Of a DNA stretch of 64,000 bases, positions 61,092-64,000 are shown piece by piece (position 1 is the stretch's first letter; the number at the start of each line of letters is the position of its first letter). Made by a program: the position numbers and the translations under genes. The notes beneath the pieces are model-generated. The model was not told where the DNA came from and did not search any database. It saw nothing but the letters and a program-made list of their open reading frames with translations. Source of the DNA: Ensifer adhaerens (GTDB taxonomy: Bacteria; Pseudomonadota; Alphaproteobacteria; Rhizobiales; Rhizobiaceae); NCBI RefSeq assembly GCF_002007205.1, contig NZ_LAZS01000014.1, forward strand, positions 310,001 through 374,000, read 5' to 3'.

Positions 61092-61751
61092 TCAGCGCGC
61101 GCCGAAAATGGCCGAACCGACGCGAACGCTGGTGGCGCCGAACTGGACGGCAGTCTCGAAGTCACCGGACATGCCCATCGAAAGCTTCTCAAGCTTGCAG
61201 AGGGCCGCAAGCTTGGCGAGCAGCGCAAAATGCGGACCGGGATTTTCCTCGAGCGGCGGAATGCACATCAGCCCCTCGATCGAAAGACCCAGTTCGTTGC
61301 GGCAAAGGTCGACGAAGGCGACCGTCTCCTCCGGCGGGATGCCGGCCTTTTGCGGCTCCAGCCCGGTATTGACCTGAACGTAGAGTTTCGGGGTCCGGCC
61401 CTGCTTCTGCATTTCCGCGGCAAGCGCGCGGGCGATCTTCTCGCGATCGACCGTTTCAATGACGTCAAACAAGGCCACGGCCTCGGCCGCCTTGTTCGAC
61501 TGCAGCGGACCGATCAGATGCAGTTCGAGGCCGGACGTCTCCGCCTTCAACTCCGGCCACTTGCCCTGCGCTTCCTGGACGCGGTTTTCGCCGAAGACCC
61601 GCTGGCCCGCCGCGATCACCGGTCGGATGGCATCCGCATCGAAGGTCTTGGAGACCGCGACCAGCGTGACGGAGCCCTTGGCACGACGGGCGGACTTCTC
61701 CGCCGCCTGAATCCGGCTCACGACATCCTGCAACCGCTCTTGAACTTCCAT
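61092..61751 (-). CDS. YggS/PROSC family PLP-binding protein
   Basis: A 219-residue single-domain PLP protein with a TIM-barrel fold. VTLVAVSKTFDADAIRPVI contains the PLP lysine, FGENRVQEAQGKW follows, and MGMSGDFETAVQFGATSVRVGSAIFG closes the protein. Members keep vitamin B6 and keto-acid pools balanced. ATG 61751 has GGAG upstream; 43 extra codons of the longer frame are rejected. The next gene, leuS, runs the other way. Confidence 0.93.
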   Translation of the reverse strand: MEVQERLQDVVSRIQAAEKSARRAKGSVTLVAVSKTFDADAIRPVIAAGQRVFGENRVQEAQGKWPELKAETSGLELHLIGPLQSNKAAEAVALFDVIETVDREKIARALAAEMQKQGRTPKLYVQVNTGLEPQKAGIPPEETVAFVDLCRNELGLSIEGLMCIPPLEENPGPHFALLAKLAALCKLEKLSMGMSGDFETAVQFGATSVRVGSAIFGAR

Positions 61752-61975
61752 GGACCTGCTCTCCGACACGGGATTTCCAAACCACTGACCGAGCGGCTTA
61801 GGCAAAGTTGAGCCGATTGCCAAGGCCGCCGCCGCACGGACTGGCTCAAATCCGCCAAAGTGTCGCGGCAAACCCTTCAAAAACTTGACCGTCAGGCGGT
61901 TTCGTGGTGAAGGTCACCCCAACTATCATGAGGCGCGCCCTATGCGCCACAGAACTTCCGGAACATCGAAAAGAC

Positions 61976-64000
61976 ATGTCTAGCGAACGATACAATCCGC
62001 GTGATGCCGAGCCCCGTTGGCAGCAGGAATGGGAAAAGAACGAGGTCTTCCAGACCGAGAACGATGATCCGCGCGAAAAGTACTACGTGCTCGAGATGTT
62101 CCCGTATCCGTCGGGCCGCATTCACATGGGCCACGTGCGCAACTACACCATGGGCGACGTGGTGGCGCGCTACAAGCGCGCCCGCGGCTTCAACGTATTG
62201 CATCCGATGGGTTGGGACGCCTTTGGCATGCCGGCCGAAAACGCCGCCATGGAGCGTGGCGTGCACCCGGCCAGCTGGACCTACCAGAACATCGCCTCGA
62301 TGAAGGCGCAGCTGAAGGTCATGGGCCTGTCGCTCGACTGGAACCGCGAATTCGCCACCTGCGACCCGGCCTATTACCAGCGCCAGCAGCACCTGTTCCT
62401 GGATTTCCTGGAGAAGGGCCTCGTCTATCGCAAGCAGTCGAAGGTCAACTGGGATCCGGTCGACAACACCGTGCTCGCCAACGAGCAGGTGATCGACGGC
62501 CGCGGCTGGCGCTCGGGCGCGCTGGTCGAACAGCGCGAACTGACACAATGGTTCTTCCGCATCACCGACTTCAGCCAGGAACTGCTCGACGCGCTGGACA
62601 CGCTGGATCAGTGGCCCGAGAAGGTTCGCCTGATGCAGAAGAACTGGATCGGCCGCTCGGAAGGTCTGTCGCTGCGTTGGGAACTGGTCGACGGTACCGC
62701 CGGTGACGCGACGGAACTCACCGTCTACACCACCCGCCCGGACACGCTCTTCGGCGCCTCGTTCCTCGCGATCGCCGCCGACCACCCGCTGGCAAGACAG
62801 GTGGCAGCGACCAATCCGGAGGTCGATGCCTTCTGCGAGGAGTGCCGCCGCGCCGGCACCTCGCTCGCCGCGCTCGAAACGGCTGAAAAGAAGGGCATCG
62901 ACACCGGCATCCGGGCCAAGCACCCGCTCGATCCGAGCTGGGAGCTGCCGGTCTATGTCGCAAACTTCGTGCTGATGGACTACGGCACGGGCGCCATCTT
63001 CGGCTGCCCCTCCGGCGACCAGCGCGACCTCGACTTCGCCCGCAAATACGATCTGCCGGTCGTACCTGTCGTCATGCCGAAGGACGGCGATGCCGCGACC
63101 TTTGCGATCGGTGACGAGGCCTATATCGGCGACGGCGTGATGATCAATTCGCGCTTCCTCGACGGCCTGTCGACCGAAGAGGCTTTCGAGACCGTTGCCT
63201 CCAGGCTCGAGAAGGAAACGCTCGCTGGCGCGCCGCGTGCCGAGCGCAAGGTCAACTTCCGCCTGCGCGACTGGGGCATCTCGCGCCAGCGCTATTGGGG
63301 CTGCCCGATCCCGGTCATCCATTGCGAGGACTGCGGCGTCGTGCCGGTTCCGAAGGCAGACCTGCCGGTCGTGCTGCCGCCTGATGTCACCTTCGACAAG
63401 CCTGGCAATCCGCTCGACCGTCATCCGACCTGGCGCCATGTCGCCTGCCCGCATTGCGGCAAGGACGCCCGCCGCGAGACGGACACGATGGACACCTTCG
63501 TCGATTCGTCCTGGTACTTCACGCGCTTCACCGCGCCGTGGGAAGATAATCCGACCGATCCCAAGGTTGCCAACCACTGGCTGCCGGTTGACCAGTATAT
63601 CGGCGGCATCGAGCACGCGATCCTGCACCTGCTCTACTCGCGCTTCTTCACCCGCGCGATGAAGGAAACCGGCCACGTCGCCGTCGACGAACCGTTCAAG
63701 GGACTGTTCACCCAGGGCATGGTCGTGCACGAGACCTATAGCCGCGGCGATGGCGCGCAGCGCGAATGGGTAACTCCGGCCGAGATCCGCATCGAGGAGA
63801 TCGACGGGCGCCGCCGCGCGACGCTGATCGAGACCGGTGAGGACATCACCATCGGCTCGATCGAGAAGATGTCGAAGTCGAAGAAGAACGTTGTCGATCC
63901 GGATGACATCATCGCCTCCTACGGCGCCGATACCGCCCGCTTCTTCGTGCTCTCCGACTCACCTCCGGATCGAGACGTGATCTGGTCGGAAGCGGGTGTT
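61976..64000 (+). CDS. leuS: Leucyl-tRNA synthetase, N-terminal 675 residues
   Basis: The gene runs off the right edge after exactly 675 codons; the full enzyme is about 870 residues. The HIGH-type motif is in [15 protein letters not shown] near residue 45. The CP1 editing domain has [12 protein letters not shown] and the [17 protein letters not shown] segment, and KMSKS is in [14 protein letters not shown] near residue 625. It charges tRNA-Leu. AAAGAC precedes the ATG weakly. In rhizobia the next genes are commonly lptE, holA and parBA, outside this window. Confidence 0.96.
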   Translation, partial: MSSERYNPRDAEPRWQQEWEKNEVFQTENDDPREKYYVLEMFPYPSGRIHMGHVRNYTMGDVVARYKRARGFNVLHPMGWDAFGMPAENAAMERGVHPASWTYQNIASMKAQLKVMGLSLDWNREFATCDPAYYQRQQHLFLDFLEKGLVYRKQSKVNWDPVDNTVLANEQVIDGRGWRSGALVEQRELTQWFFRITDFSQELLDALDTLDQWPEKVRLMQKNWIGRSEGLSLRWELVDGTAGDATELTVYTTRPDTLFGASFLAIAADHPLARQVAATNPEVDAFCEECRRAGTSLAALETAEKKGIDTGIRAKHPLDPSWELPVYVANFVLMDYGTGAIFGCPSGDQRDLDFARKYDLPVVPVVMPKDGDAATFAIGDEAYIGDGVMINSRFLDGLSTEEAFETVASRLEKETLAGAPRAERKVNFRLRDWGISRQRYWGCPIPVIHCEDCGVVPVPKADLPVVLPPDVTFDKPGNPLDRHPTWRHVACPHCGKDARRETDTMDTFVDSSWYFTRFTAPWEDNPTDPKVANHWLPVDQYIGGIEHAILHLLYSRFFTRAMKETGHVAVDEPFKGLFTQGMVVHETYSRGDGAQREWVTPAEIRIEEIDGRRRATLIETGEDITIGSIEKMSKSKKNVVDPDDIIASYGADTARFFVLSDSPPDRDVIWSEAGV

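Overview
The window reads as a GC-rich chromosome segment of an alphaproteobacterium in the Rhizobiaceae, most like Ensifer/Sinorhizobium. This is inferred from gene content: the ~180-kDa NAD-glutamate dehydrogenase, a TrcR/DUF1013 regulator, SDHAF4-like DUF1674, LacI-controlled sugar ABC systems, and the block htpX-rsmB-heparinase-purH. About 45 protein genes are supported. I see no rRNA, tRNA, CRISPR array, prophage or insertion sequence.

Left part (1 to about 29.9 kb) is accessory catabolism. Bases 1-7158 hold a lysine/pipecolate catabolic cluster: a partial 2-oxoadipate dioxygenase (hglS), a D-2-hydroxyglutarate dehydrogenase-like flavoprotein, an AmaB-type aldehyde dehydrogenase and an aminotransferase. 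Together these could carry piperideine-6-carboxylate to 2-oxoglutarate. An XRE-cupin regulator divergent from an omega-amino acid:pyruvate transaminase follows. Bases 7264-10519 encode GMC oxidoreductase, Dabb protein and glycerate kinase. Bases 10621-17200 encode a glucose-type ABC importer with a second GMC oxidoreductase and an SDR, next to a divergent LacI regulator. Bases 18667-24636 are a tightly overlapping operon: LacI, Gfo/Idh/MocA oxidoreductase, CoA-transferase, enoyl-CoA hydratase, aldehyde dehydrogenase. A DUF993 aldolase-like gene diverges from it. Near-identical TTGGAACGTTCCAA palindromes precede this operon, the DUF993 gene and the GMC-Dabb-glycerate kinase operon, which points to one LacI regulon and an apparently undescribed pathway. 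A TonB-dependent receptor with an Irr-like box and a LysR-HTH/TrpD2 fusion protein close this part.

Right part (about 30 to 64 kb) is mostly housekeeping: M3 oligopeptidase, LysE exporter, leuB, PAP2 phosphatase, an MHS-type transporter with a large extra loop, asd, lytic transglycosylase, carbonic anhydrase, pyridoxal kinase, NAD-glutamate dehydrogenase, UMF1-type transporter, purH, heparinase-like protein, rsmB, htpX, SDHAF4-like protein, acs, trcR, a solitary frameshifted ectoine synthase, a LysR regulator, prpE, a YggS-type PLP protein and the first 675 codons of leuS. Three intergenic palindromes close to the ParB site parS lie between 38.7 and 54.3 kb; in rhizobia leuS is usually near parAB and the origin, so this part may be origin-proximal.

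Most transcription units end in clear hairpins, and many genes overlap by 1-8 bases. Several starts were moved from the longest reading frame on the basis of Shine-Dalgarno spacing.
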